From contig DAOURK010000010.1 of assembly GCA_030625085.1 (NCBI GenBank), positions 1 to 60,323 of the forward strand: a stretch of DNA of 60,323 bases. Reading direction: 5' to 3'. The notes below the pieces were generated by a model. The model saw nothing but the letters and a program-made list of their open reading frames with translations. It made no database searches and had not been told where the DNA came from. The DNA is from Pseudomonadota bacterium. GTDB taxonomy: Bacteria > SZUA-182 > DTGQ01. Made by a program: the position numbers and the translations under genes. Positions 1-8,860 of the stretch are shown piece after piece (position 1 is the first letter of the stretch; each line of letters starts with the position of its first letter).

Positions 1-489
1 TGCCATTAAAAAACAATGAGTTGCAAAACATAGGCTAACTTATTAAATTTAAAGGAGCTATGAAAAATATTTCGCCTTTCTGGGACTACATTTACTAAGG
101 CTTTACAAATTTAAAAAATCCCTTATATCGAAAACCCAGGGTAACTTAATAAAAAGGTAGATTTTTTTACAAAAAGGTGATAATAAGATATATACGAGAC
201 ACGGCATTATAGGGAAGGTATTCAAAACCATCTATGGCGCATGAATTTTAGTTGCTGTCATATCAAGGGCTGGCAGGCAGTCTGTAAAAAAATTTTCGCA
301 AACTTTTTAATCATAAGTCATTGAGGCTCAATATTTCAGAGGTAAAGATGTACGTCAGGGCTGATTCAAAACTAGGTTATTACTTGGCAATTAATTTTTA
401 GGCATATAGTTTTTAAGATAACAAATAATTTGAATATAAAGGCTTTTCAATAAGTTAGATAGTAAGATTAAATATGGGATGATCAGATT
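1..489. other. Intergenic region, no gene recognised
   Basis: No open frame of useful length, tRNA or clear hairpin terminator was found in the 489 bases before nrdR. The stretch is A+T-rich with several poly-A and poly-T runs. It may hold the end of a transcription unit lying outside the window, but nothing identifiable remains. Confidence 0.5.
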
Positions 490-960
490 ATGAAATGCCC
501 TTATTGTAAATTTTCAGAAAATAAGGTTTTAGACTCTAGGGATAGTGAAGGAGGTTTGTCTGTAAGAAGGAGGCGTGAATGTCTTGGTTGTAATCGAAGA
601 TTTACAACCTATGAGCGGCTGGAGGAAATTTGCTCCATGGTGATCAAGAAAGACAACAGCCGAGAATCCTTTGATCGGAATAAGTTATTAAACGGATTAA
701 TTAAAGCAGGTGAAAAAAGACCCATTAGTCTGTATGTATTAGAAAAATTTGTTGATCAGGTGGAGGAAAAAATTCAAGATTCCTTTGGCAAAGAGATTAA
801 AAGTAGTGCGATTGGAGAATTAGTCCTGGATTGGTTATATGATCTTGATGAGATTGCTTATGTTCGTTTTGCTTCAGTCTATCGAGAATTTAGCGATATT
901 AATCAGTTCATAAATGAACTTCAAAGACTTTTACGTAATCAGGTTGTTAAGGTCAAATAA
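490..960 (+). CDS. nrdR: Transcriptional repressor NrdR
   Basis: NrdR is a zinc-ribbon/ATP-cone repressor that senses ATP/dATP and shuts down ribonucleotide reductase genes. The 156-aa protein has the family's usual length. Seen: the N-terminus MKCPYC followed by a second Cys pair (CLGC) makes the four-Cys zinc ribbon, with the basic VRRRRECLGC and RRFTTYER segments typical of the family. Residues about 49-139 form the ATP-cone. A probable target lies in this same window: a paired NrdR box overlaps the promoter of nrdD near 19.6 kb. The gene stands alone; a MITE-like repeat begins 23 bp after its stop codon. Confidence 0.96.
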   Translation: MKCPYCKFSENKVLDSRDSEGGLSVRRRRECLGCNRRFTTYERLEEICSMVIKKDNSRESFDRNKLLNGLIKAGEKRPISLYVLEKFVDQVEEKIQDSFGKEIKSSAIGELVLDWLYDLDEIAYVRFASVYREFSDINQFINELQRLLRNQVVKVK

Positions 961-982
961 TTTTTTTTAATGGGATTCATAG

Positions 983-1106
983 ATGACTCTGTTTGATTTA
1001 GTCCAAAATTGAGTGTTTTTTGCGAAAAGAGCACTCATAACATTTTGTTTTTATTAAAGTACAATTTTGGCAATTTTATAAAATCATAGTAAATCAACGG
1101 AGTCAT
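983..1106 (+). repeat. MITE-like element, copy 1
   Basis: A 124-bp non-coding element bounded by imperfect terminal inverted repeats (left end ATGACTCTG(T)TTGATTTA, right end TAAATCAACGGAGTCAT). Inside is a hairpin with arms TGAGTG and CACTCA around a T-run, GCG and A-run core. Two further copies lie at 6429-6551 (same orientation) and 15941-16063 (inverted), differing at only a few positions. It has no transposase. Copies 2 and 3 are flanked by TA dinucleotides, which suggests mobilisation in trans by an IS630/Tc1-type transposase (inference). Copy 1 lies between nrdR and the acylphosphatase gene. Confidence 0.85.
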
Positions 1107-1213
1107 ATATATAGGGGCTCAATTGATATATATATAAAGAGAAAGGGAAACCAGGAAGTTGTTTAAAGCTTATTGAGCGAATGTAATGGTCCCTGGTATA
1201 AGGAATAGTAAAC

Positions 1214-1489
1214 ATGAAATCTCGAGCTCATCTATTTATTTCGGGGATGGTGCAAGGGGTATTTTTTCGGTATACAACCAAATCTGAGGCTGATAGGCTG
1301 GGGTTAAAGGGATGGGTTAAAAATTTGATGGATGCTGGGGTGGAGGTTATAATTGAAGGAGAGAAGGGTGATGTTGAAAAGTTGGTAGCGTGGTGTCACG
1401 TTGGTCCTCCTGGGGCAATAGTAAGAAGTGTCGATTGTGAATGGGGGGATTTTACAGGGGAATATTCCTTCTTTTCGATCAAATATTAA
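1214..1489 (+). CDS. acyP: Acylphosphatase
   Basis: A small cytoplasmic enzyme that hydrolyses carboxyl-phosphate bonds such as acetyl phosphate. At 91 aa it has the family's normal size. Seen: the signature segment ISGMVQGVFFRYTTKSEA near residues 9-26, with the phosphate-binding loop GxVQGVxFR and its catalytic Arg (FFR), then GLKGWVKNL containing the second active-site residue, Asn. The following VEVIIEGEKGDVEKLVAW segment fits the remaining fold. It appears to be monocistronic. The MITE-like copy 1 ends about 107 bp before the start codon and may lie in or near its promoter region. Confidence 0.95.
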   Translation: MKSRAHLFISGMVQGVFFRYTTKSEADRLGLKGWVKNLMDAGVEVIIEGEKGDVEKLVAWCHVGPPGAIVRSVDCEWGDFTGEYSFFSIKY

Positions 1490-1604
1490 ATATTATAATC
1501 ATTAAAATCCCCTTTTTTATAATGCCGGTATATCGAGAGGCTTATAAAGTCCCGTTCAAAGAATAGTGATTTCTTTATCATTTAATTAATCAACAGTCTT
1601 TTTC

Positions 1605-1632
1605 TTGACAATATTTTTACATTTTATATAAT
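1605..1632 (+). promoter_or_regulatory. Sigma-70-type promoter for the exported cyclophilin gene
   Basis: TTGACA at 1605-1610 and TATAAT at 1627-1632 are separated by 16 bp; both hexamers match consensus. Transcription would begin near 1639, about 75 nt before the cyclophilin start codon at 1715. Confidence 0.75.
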
Positions 1633-1714
1633 TTTTATTTTGAAAATCAGGGGTTAATAATATTTAAGCGTTATTTTTAATAACTATTCATTTTTTATCG
1701 AAAAGCGAGGGTAT

Positions 1715-2398
1715 ATGAACATGTTTTTAAAGGGAGTAATACTGGTTTTTTTCAACTGTTTTTTGGCCTTGACGATTATTACCTCATCAGTGCATGCCGG
1801 GGCTGAAGACCAGGCCAAAAAACCCGCAGAAACAAAAACGATCGTTCAAGAAGAGACGAAAACCGAAATCAAACAAAAAGATGTTGAGCAGAGTAAAAAC
1901 CCTATTGTTTTAATGGAAACTTCTATGGGAAAGATTAAAATTGAACTTTTTCAAAAAGAAGCGCCGGTCACGGTAAAAAATTTTTTGGATTATACTAAAG
2001 AAAAATTTTTCACCGGGACTATTTTTCACCGGGTTGTACCAAAATTCGTAATCCAGGCAGGAGGATTTACCCCTGACATGGGAAAAAAGCCAACTCGCCA
2101 GCCGATTAAAAACGAAGCAACGAACAAAATAAGTAATACTATTGGTACGTTGGCCATGGCCAGGACTGGAGTTATTGATAGCGCCACTTCTCAATTTTTT
2201 ATCAACTTAAAAGACAATCATTTTCTTGACCACAGGAACGAAACGAAACAAGGATATGGGTATTGTGTATTTGGGAAAGTAATCGAAGGAATGGATGTGG
2301 TTACCAAAATTGGACAGGTTTCCACGGCTATGAAAACTCAGCATAGAGATGTGCCGGTCGATCCTGTAATAATTAAATCTGTGCGCCTTATCCCATGA
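1715..2398 (+). CDS. Exported cyclophilin-type peptidyl-prolyl cis-trans isomerase
   Basis: This enzyme catalyses proline isomerisation and probably helps fold exported proteins. Seen: residues 1-30 are a signal peptide (short charged start, hydrophobic core, AGA-like cleavage region near 'VHAGAED'), followed by a charged Lys/Glu/Thr linker to about residue 62. The cyclophilin domain covers about residues 63-225, with FHRVVPKFVIQAGG carrying the catalytic Arg and the Q-A-G-G motif, then LAMARTG and SQFFINL. The length is 227 aa. It follows a consensus sigma-70 promoter and appears to be a single-gene unit. An alternative view as a lipoprotein is not supported, because no lipobox Cys is present. 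Confidence 0.93.
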   Translation: MNMFLKGVILVFFNCFLALTIITSSVHAGAEDQAKKPAETKTIVQEETKTEIKQKDVEQSKNPIVLMETSMGKIKIELFQKEAPVTVKNFLDYTKEKFFTGTIFHRVVPKFVIQAGGFTPDMGKKPTRQPIKNEATNKISNTIGTLAMARTGVIDSATSQFFINLKDNHFLDHRNETKQGYGYCVFGKVIEGMDVVTKIGQVSTAMKTQHRDVPVDPVIIKSVRLIP

Positions 2399-2651
2399 GT
2401 GGTTGAGTTTTGAGGTATGAGTTTTTCTATAGTAAACGCTCATGAACAAGATGTTCACCCCCGAGGATGAAAAAATCTTATTTTTTCAGTAAAGTATATT
2501 TTTCGAAATGCGTTTTCATGGTAAATGTTTTAATTACCACGCAGTGTACGTACGCAAAGGGTAAGATGGGCAGAAAAAAATATTTTTATTTGCGGTAAAT
2601 AGTACTGTTTAGCTCCGGTTTGTGTTGGTTAGGTAAGTAAAATATAAGTAT

Positions 2652-3740
2652 ATGGAAGAAAGAGAATGCTTGATTGCACTCAATGCTATTGGTGGCATGA
2701 GTGCAAGTCAAAAAATACAGATAATTAAGCAGTTTGGTTCGGCACAAGATATTTTTCAGAGTAAAGAAAGGTTAGCCTCTTGGCCGGCAGCTTCTCCTTC
2801 ATTTATTCGAAATTTAAAAAGCACTGATCCGGGGAAAATTTTTACCCAAGAAGAGAAAAAGGCAAAATTAAGCGGTATACGTATTATCACCCAGCTTAAT
2901 AGGGAATTTCCACGTTTATTAAAGGAAATTTCTGATCCTCCCTTGGCCTTATATATTAAAGGCACCCTTCCTGAGGATACCAGCAAAAGCTTAGCTATAG
3001 TAGGATCGAGGAAGATAAGCCATTATGGGCAAGTGGTTAGCGAGAGAATTGTTAACGAATTGATAGCTTATGGATTTTGGATAGTCAGCGGAATGGCTCG
3101 TGGAGTTGATAGCATGGCCCACCAAACGGCAATCAAAGGGGGAGGGAAAACTATAGCGGTACTTGGAAGCGGTCTGGATGTGATATATCCACCGGAAAAT
3201 AAAAATTTAATGAAACATATTACCGAAAATGGTGCGGTGATCTCTGAATTTCCTTTTGGTACTGAACCACATAAGAGGAATTTCCCAATTCGTAATCGAA
3301 TTATTAGTGGTCTTTGTCCGGGTTTGTTGGTAATTGAGGCTAGAGAAAAAAGCGGTGCCTTGATTTCGGCAAACTGTGCTTTAGATGAGGGGAGGGAAGT
3401 TCTGGCCGTTCCCGGAAATATCACCTCTCCGAATAGCAAGGGAACCAATCAATTAATTAAACAAGGGGCACGATTGGTTGAAGACAGCGAAGATATTTTT
3501 GAAGAATTAGGTTTTCACGTTTATAAAGAAGAAAAAGCACACTCCACAAGATCCATTTTTCCGGAGATGAATGAAGAAGAAGTTAAAATTATCTCTTTTT
3601 TATCTTATGATCCCATACCAATTGATCTTATCATTCAAAAAAGCGGAGCATCTCCTGCTCATGTTCATAACATTTTATTGACATTAGAAATGAAAGGGGT
3701 TATAAAACAGTTGCCAGGCAAGTTATTTTTTAGATTATAG
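2652..3740 (+). CDS. dprA: DNA-processing protein DprA (Smf)
   Basis: DprA binds incoming single-stranded DNA and loads RecA during natural transformation; many non-competent bacteria keep it too. Length is 362 aa, typical of the family. Seen: an N-terminal helix-hairpin-helix-like segment (residues 1-60); the extended Rossmann fold with AIVGSRKISHYG, SGMARGVDSMAHQTA, AVLGSGLDVIYPPEN and the ISEFPFGTEPHKRNFPIRNRIISGL block (one continuous DprA signature, about residues 115-235); and a C-terminal winged-helix domain (about 300-362). It is followed after only 21 bp by topA, a dprA-topA order common in bacteria, so the two are probably co-transcribed. No other competence genes are in the window. 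Confidence 0.96.
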   Translation: MEERECLIALNAIGGMSASQKIQIIKQFGSAQDIFQSKERLASWPAASPSFIRNLKSTDPGKIFTQEEKKAKLSGIRIITQLNREFPRLLKEISDPPLALYIKGTLPEDTSKSLAIVGSRKISHYGQVVSERIVNELIAYGFWIVSGMARGVDSMAHQTAIKGGGKTIAVLGSGLDVIYPPENKNLMKHITENGAVISEFPFGTEPHKRNFPIRNRIISGLCPGLLVIEAREKSGALISANCALDEGREVLAVPGNITSPNSKGTNQLIKQGARLVEDSEDIFEELGFHVYKEEKAHSTRSIFPEMNEEEVKIISFLSYDPIPIDLIIQKSGASPAHVHNILLTLEMKGVIKQLPGKLFFRL

Positions 3741-3761
3741 AGAAAAATAGAGGACATAAGA

Positions 3762-6170
3762 ATGGCTGATACTTTGATTATTGTTGAGTCTCCAACCAAG
3801 GTAAAAACATTGTCTAAATTTTTAGGCTCCAAATATGCGGTAAAAGCCTCGGTGGGGCATGTAAAAGATCTTCCTTCCAATCGATTGGGAGTAGATGTTG
3901 CCCATGATTTTGCCCCGGAATATATTACTATTGAGGGTAAAGAAAAAGTCTTATCGGAAATCAAAAAAGAGGCTAAAAAGGTAAAAACGATTTACTTAGC
4001 GCCTGACCCGGATCGGGAGGGCGAGGCGATTAGCTGGCATATTGCGAATGAGCTGAAGAGGGGTAAGAATAACTATCAGATTTACAGAGTGCTTTTTAAT
4101 GAGATTACAAAAAAAGCAGTTCTCCAAGCTTTGGCCAATCCAGGACAAATTGATGAATATAAGGTGAGCGCTCAACAGGCACGTAGAATTTTAGATCGGT
4201 TAGTAGGATATAAAATCAGCCCCATTTTATGGCGTAAGGTTCGTTGGGGATTAAGCGCAGGACGGGTGCAATCCGTTGCCGTAAGGATTGTTTGTGAAAG
4301 GGAAAGGGAAATCAAAGAATTTGTATCAGAGGAGTACTGGACTCTTACAGCTCATTTGAAAGGGAATACCCCTCCCCCCTTTACAGCAAAAATTTTTCGT
4401 ATAGGAGACCAAAAAGCTAAACTGGGAACCGAGGCTGAAACTCAGAAAGTGGTGGATGAAGTTCAAGATCAAGAATTTCGCGTTGTTAAAATTGATAGAA
4501 AAAAGAAAAAGAGATCGCCGGTTGCCGCCTTTACTACGAGTAAAATGCAACAAGAAGCCTTTCGAAAATTTCGATTTCCGGTAAAAAAAACCATGTTGTT
4601 TGCCCAGAGACTTTATGAAGGGATTGAGCTGGGAAGCGAGGGGAGTGTGGGGTTAATCACCTATATGAGGACGGATTCTACCCGAATTGCTGATGAATCT
4701 TTGGCTGAAGCCAGAGAATATATACGTGATTGTTTTGGAATTGATTATTTGCCTAATAAGCCACGAATATATAAGAATAAAAATCGTGTTCAGGATGCGC
4801 ACGAAGCCATTCGTCCAACTTCTGTAATGCGGGAGCCGGAAAAAATTAAATCCTTTTTAAAAAATGATGAATTTCGGTTGTATCAGCTCATTTGGAATCG
4901 TTTTATTGCCAGTCAAATGAAAGATGCCTTGATAGATTTAACTACCATTGATTTGCAGGCCGCAAAATATCTTTTCCGGGCTACCGGCTCAATTGTAACT
5001 TTTAAAGGATATACAAAGCTTTATCAAGAGGGAATTGATGATGATCCTGCAAAGATAAACCAAGAGACCGAACCTGCGTCTGACAAACAAAAACAATTAC
5101 CGAACTTGAACACAGGAGAAACTACGGTATTACAAAAATTAGAACCACTGCAGCACTTTACACAGCCACGTCCCCGTTTTTCTGATGCTACATTAGTCAA
5201 GGAGTTGGAAGAAAGGGGTATTGGGCGTCCCAGTACCTATGCAACCATTTTGAGTACTATTGTAAATAGGCAGTATGTTGATAAAAAAGATGGGAAGGGA
5301 AAATTTTTTCCTACCGAGCTCGGAATATTAGTAAACGATTTATTGGTAGATTGTTTCCCTGAGGTTTTGGATATAAAATTTACTGCTCAGATGGAGACCA
5401 GTCTTGATGAGATTGAAGAAGGCAAAAGAGAGTGGGTCAAAGCACTTCATTCTTTTTACGACTCATTCGTCAAGTATGTTAAAAAAGCCGAAAGCAGTAT
5501 GAAGGACGTGAAAAGAGAGGGAGTTCTTACAGATATCGTTTGCGAAAAATGCGGGAAAAAAATGGCTATTAAATGGGGAAAAAATGGAAAATTTTTATCC
5601 TGTACAGGATATCCGGAATGTAAAAACGCCAAGGAATTCGAAAGAGGAGAAGATGGTAAAATCTTAATTAAGGAAAGTGAACACCAAGATCAAAAATGTG
5701 ATAAATGCGGTAGCCCTATGGTTTTAAAACGTAGTCGGTTTGGTAGTTTTTTAGCTTGTTCAGCTTATCCATCATGTAAACATACAGTTTCAGTTGATAA
5801 GCCTGCGCAGCAAAGCATTGAATTGGTGAAAAATGAAAAATGTGAAAAATGCGGGGCTGCCATGCAGATTAAGGCAGGTCCCTATGGACGATTTTTATCT
5901 TGTGTTGAATACCCCAAATGCAAATTTATTAAACCTATCAGTATTGGGATCTCTTGTCCCGAGCCCGACTGTAAAGGATACTTGACAGAGCGAAAAACAA
6001 AGCGGGGGAGGATTTTTTATAGCTGCAGTAAATATCCGAAGTGTACTTTCTCCACTTGGCAAAAACCAATTCCTGAAAAATGTCCTCAATGCGGGTTCTC
6101 TTTTCTGGTTCAGGAAAAAAATAAAATGGTATGCGGAAGTAAGAAATGTGATTATATAAAGGAAAAGTAA
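3762..6170 (+). CDS. topA: DNA topoisomerase I, type IA, with five C-terminal zinc-ribbon repeats
   Basis: TopA relaxes negative supercoils by nicking one strand and passing the other through. Seen in the 802-aa protein: the Toprim domain at the N-terminus (IVESPTKVKTLSKFL, and the metal-binding DPDREGEA), the catalytic tyrosine in GLITYMRTDS, and the later DAHEAIRPT and ERGIGRPSTYA blocks. From about residue 590 come five Cys-rich modules. Four are CxxC...CxxxxYPxC-like (the fourth with CPEPDC), and the fifth, shorter, starts CPQCGF and ends CGSKKC. E. coli-type enzymes usually have fewer canonical zinc modules. The gene is 21 bp downstream of dprA with a near-certain shared transcript. Confidence 0.97.
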   Translation: MADTLIIVESPTKVKTLSKFLGSKYAVKASVGHVKDLPSNRLGVDVAHDFAPEYITIEGKEKVLSEIKKEAKKVKTIYLAPDPDREGEAISWHIANELKRGKNNYQIYRVLFNEITKKAVLQALANPGQIDEYKVSAQQARRILDRLVGYKISPILWRKVRWGLSAGRVQSVAVRIVCEREREIKEFVSEEYWTLTAHLKGNTPPPFTAKIFRIGDQKAKLGTEAETQKVVDEVQDQEFRVVKIDRKKKKRSPVAAFTTSKMQQEAFRKFRFPVKKTMLFAQRLYEGIELGSEGSVGLITYMRTDSTRIADESLAEAREYIRDCFGIDYLPNKPRIYKNKNRVQDAHEAIRPTSVMREPEKIKSFLKNDEFRLYQLIWNRFIASQMKDALIDLTTIDLQAAKYLFRATGSIVTFKGYTKLYQEGIDDDPAKINQETEPASDKQKQLPNLNTGETTVLQKLEPLQHFTQPRPRFSDATLVKELEERGIGRPSTYATILSTIVNRQYVDKKDGKGKFFPTELGILVNDLLVDCFPEVLDIKFTAQMETSLDEIEEGKREWVKALHSFYDSFVKYVKKAESSMKDVKREGVLTDIVCEKCGKKMAIKWGKNGKFLSCTGYPECKNAKEFERGEDGKILIKESEHQDQKCDKCGSPMVLKRSRFGSFLACSAYPSCKHTVSVDKPAQQSIELVKNEKCEKCGAAMQIKAGPYGRFLSCVEYPKCKFIKPISIGISCPEPDCKGYLTERKTKRGRIFYSCSKYPKCTFSTWQKPIPEKCPQCGFSFLVQEKNKMVCGSKKCDYIKEK

Positions 6171-6190
6171 AGCGGTTGTGAGATTCATAA

Positions 6191-6218
6191 AATACCGTCT
6201 ATATTTTTAGACAGTATT
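6191..6218. other. Inverted repeat downstream of topA
   Basis: Arms AATACcGTCTA and TAGACaGTATT (one mismatch) flank a 6-base loop. There is no T-run after it, so it is a poor intrinsic terminator. It lies about 155 bp upstream of the sigma-54-type promoter at 6360. A second perfect inverted repeat, AATTAAC/GTTAATT with a 10-base loop, lies at 6247-6270. Either could be an activator site; this is inference. Confidence 0.4.
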
Positions 6219-6359
6219 ACCCATTGATTTTATTAACAATAAATAAAATTAACGGATTTTTTAGTTAATTGTAGTATTTTTTTTACAAAAAAAAGAAGCC
6301 CTTTTTGCTGACGAGGTGAAAGGTATTGATTTATAAGCGAAAAAAATTGATTGGTAATA

Positions 6360-6375
6360 TGGCATATAAATTGCT
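6360..6375 (+). promoter_or_regulatory. Sigma-54-type (-24/-12) promoter upstream of lpxC
   Basis: The sequence TGGCATATAAATTGCT matches the sigma-54 consensus (TGGCAYR-N4-TTGCW) exactly, with GG and GC separated by 10 bases. Transcription would begin near 6386. No gene starts before lpxC at 6604, and the MITE-like copy 2 lies between them. The inverted repeats at 6191-6218 and 6247-6270 are at distances typical of upstream activator sites. Confidence 0.5.
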
Positions 6376-6428
6376 AAACACAAAAGAATACCTTAAAAAA
6401 ATAGTTTAAAAATATTTAAAAGCAATTA

Positions 6429-6551
6429 ATGACGCTGTTGATTTAGTACAAAACTGAGTATTTTTTGCGAAAAGAGCACTCATAACATTTTGTTTTTATT
6501 AAACTACAATTTTGGTAATTTTATAAAATCATAGTAAATCAACTGAGTCAT
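6429..6551 (+). repeat. MITE-like element, copy 2
   Basis: A 123-bp copy of the element at 983-1106, with ends ATGACGCTGTTGATTTA and TAAATCAACTGAGTCAT and the same internal hairpin. TA flanks both ends, so the outermost symmetry extends to TTAATGAC/GTCATTAA. It ends 52 bp before the lpxC start codon and would be part of any transcript from the promoter at 6360. Confidence 0.85.
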
Positions 6552-6603
6552 TAATAGCGCGAAAATTGAATGAGAATTATAAAATAAATAATAGGATAAA
6601 GGG

Positions 6604-7533
6604 ATGATTTATTATCAAAGGACTATTAGAAAAGTCATTAATTGTGCCGGCATTGGTCTTCACTCGGGGAAAAAAGCTCGAATAAGGTTTGTCCCTGCTG
6701 GACCAAATAGTGGAATCAAGTTTAAACGCACTGATGTTCAAGCCGATAATTTGCTTATCGAAGCATCATATCAAAATTTATCAACAGTGAATTATGCAAC
6801 AACTCTTTCCAAGGACGGATATGATATTCAAACAGTGGAACATTTGTTGGCTGCCTTAGCTGGATTGGGTGTTGATAACCTCCTTATTGAGATTGATTCC
6901 GCAGAAGTGCCCATTATGGATGGCAGCTCTGCTCCTTTTGTATTCCTTTTACAAGAAGCAGGAATATTAGAACAACCTGTGCCAAAAAAATATCTAAAAA
7001 TTCGAAGACCTATCCGGGTGGGTACAAATGAAAAATTTATCAAGATTGTCCCCTCAGAGGAATTGGAGATTACTTATGCCATTGATTTTAAGCACCCTTT
7101 GATCAATAAGCAACAAACGCATTATTCACTTTCCGAAGCTAATTTTATTAAAAAAATTTCCCGTGCCCGAACCTTTGGATTTTTAAATGAAGTAAAAGAA
7201 CTAAGAAAGGCGGGATTGATAAAAGGGGGTTCTCTGGATAATGCAATTGTGATTGGTGACTACCATATTTTAAATGGGGGTTTGAGGTTCGAAGACGAAT
7301 TTGTTTGTCATAAAATAATAGATTTTATAGGCGATCTTTATCTTCTTGGGCGACCAATTATTGGTCATGTGATTGCGCATAAGGCTGGCCATGGCCTCCA
7401 TTCTCTCCTGGTCAAAAAACTTGAAAAATACCATTCAAAATGGGAATTTGTACCGAGGATTGAAAAGACGACTTCCTCCAGAAAAACCCTTTATCCCTGT
7501 CCGAATCAAAATTTGGCAGTTACAGCTTCTTAA
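6604..7533 (+). CDS. lpxC: UDP-3-O-acyl-N-acetylglucosamine deacetylase LpxC
   Basis: LpxC carries out the committed, zinc-dependent deacetylation of lipid A synthesis, so this organism should have a lipopolysaccharide-containing outer membrane. The length, 309 aa, is close to the family norm. Seen: zinc ligands His80 (VEHLLAAL), His236 and Asp240 (HKIIDFIGDL), and the catalytic His263 in HKAGHGLH; the MDGSSAPF loop is also present. No other lpx genes are adjacent, unlike the usual lpxC-fabZ-lpxA or division-cluster contexts. The upstream 430 bp hold a sigma-54-type promoter and a MITE-like repeat, so expression may be unusual. The next gene (agmatinase) is convergent. Confidence 0.97.
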   Translation: MIYYQRTIRKVINCAGIGLHSGKKARIRFVPAGPNSGIKFKRTDVQADNLLIEASYQNLSTVNYATTLSKDGYDIQTVEHLLAALAGLGVDNLLIEIDSAEVPIMDGSSAPFVFLLQEAGILEQPVPKKYLKIRRPIRVGTNEKFIKIVPSEELEITYAIDFKHPLINKQQTHYSLSEANFIKKISRARTFGFLNEVKELRKAGLIKGGSLDNAIVIGDYHILNGGLRFEDEFVCHKIIDFIGDLYLLGRPIIGHVIAHKAGHGLHSLLVKKLEKYHSKWEFVPRIEKTTSSRKTLYPCPNQNLAVTAS

Positions 7534-7599
7534 TATTAGATTAAGTGATCAGTGGTTTAATGAGCAGTTATGACAAAAAGGTGTCCGAGAAGAGTTTTT

Positions 7600-8463
7600 T
7601 TAAGATCCTGTAAAATAGAGCAGGAGAGATTCTTTCAAAATTGTAGCTGCTGCAATGCAACTAATTTGGTGAGGGGTTTGATAAGGAAGTAATTCCACAA
7701 TATCCATACCCACCACATTTCCCGTCTTAAAAACCGACAGAACTTCAATCAGGTGCCTGAAACTATAGCCTCCCGGCTCTGGATTGCCTGTCCCGGGGAG
7801 TATTGAAGGGTCGAGGATATCCAAATCCAGGCTAATGTAAATATTTTTACCTTTAATTTTTTGTTGTAAAGTGGATAAATCCTGTTGGTTTTTGGTGTTA
7901 TATTGACAACCAATCCGGCTGGCGAAAGCAAATTCTTCCTGAGTTCCAGACCGAATGCCTACTTGAATCAAATTTTCGTTTCCGATTAATTCTATTACTC
8001 TTCGCATAACGGTAGCATGAGATAGTTTTTCCCCTAAATATTCATCCCGCAAATCTGTATGCGCGTCTAAATGGACCAGTATAAGATCGGGATAGGGTTC
8101 CCTAAAGGCTGATATAATGGGAAGAGTGATCAAATGTTCTCCTCCCAGGACAATGGGGATTTTTTCATCGCTGAGAAGCCGGGTGATGGCTTGCTCAATC
8201 AAATTGAGGATGCGAGGAGTATTTCCAAAGGGAAGTTCCAAATCTCCGAGATCGCAGAGGCTGATCTGTGAAAGGTCTTTTTTTTGAATGGGGCTATAGC
8301 TTTCCAAAGACTGGGAGGCTTCTCTGATAGCGGTGGGGGCAAATCGAGACCCCGGCTGATACGTCGTCGTCCCGTCAAAAGGGCAACCTAAAAGAATTAA
8401 CTGGGCTGCAGCATATTCTGTATCGGCATCTAAAAAACGCAAGTGATTAAAGTTTATTTCCAT
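7600..8463 (-). CDS. speB: Agmatinase (ureohydrolase family)
   Basis: Agmatinase hydrolyses agmatine to putrescine and urea in polyamine synthesis. The 287-aa protein shows the binuclear manganese ligands of the family: GGEHLI, HLDAHTDLR (with the D-A-H-x-D motif) and SLDLDILDP. The N-terminal CPFDGTTTYQPGSRFAP block is also typical of the SpeB branch. Other ureohydrolases (arginase, guanidinobutyrase, formimidoylglutamase) share these metal sites, so substrate is inferred from overall resemblance. No arginine decarboxylase or spermidine synthase gene is adjacent. It is convergent with lpxC across a 66-bp gap. Confidence 0.88.
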   Translation of the reverse strand: MEINFNHLRFLDADTEYAAAQLILLGCPFDGTTTYQPGSRFAPTAIREASQSLESYSPIQKKDLSQISLCDLGDLELPFGNTPRILNLIEQAITRLLSDEKIPIVLGGEHLITLPIISAFREPYPDLILVHLDAHTDLRDEYLGEKLSHATVMRRVIELIGNENLIQVGIRSGTQEEFAFASRIGCQYNTKNQQDLSTLQQKIKGKNIYISLDLDILDPSILPGTGNPEPGGYSFRHLIEVLSVFKTGNVVGMDIVELLPYQTPHQISCIAAATILKESLLLYFTGS

Positions 8464-8860
8464 TTGACAGTAAGTCTCTTACAAAATGAGGTAAACTAAA
8501 TGAGGCTTTTAATAAGCTTAGGATTATTTAAAATATTCTCGTCGCAATTATAGTAATCCGCAACTATTTGTCGGCCTAAAGCTTTCAAAAAGCCATCCTC
8601 TTTTTTTTATTATATCTTTTTGATTTTGTTCAGCATTTTGTTAAAAATAAATGCATTATTTTACATTATTCGTCTTGTAATGTAAAGAATTAAAAATACT
8701 ACATTCAGCAATTCTTAGCGTTCATCTCCGCTCAGAAGTTTTACAAAAAGCCTGCCTATATCTCTTCAGCGAATATATTGTCAGCTTTACTACAAGCTTT
8801 ACTACAAATAGAGTGCAAAATGAGAATTATTGCGCCTCATTTTTTTATTTTTTTGCGGAC
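8464..8860. other. Intergenic region between agmatinase and rluD
   Basis: About 400 A+T-rich bases without a coding signal. Near the rluD end is an inverted repeat, AAAATGAG (8819-8826) and CTCATTTT (8838-8845) with an 11-base loop and T-runs, which may end rluD transcription. The 15-mer GCAAAATGAGAATTA here recurs in inverted form at 10250-10264. Confidence 0.45.
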
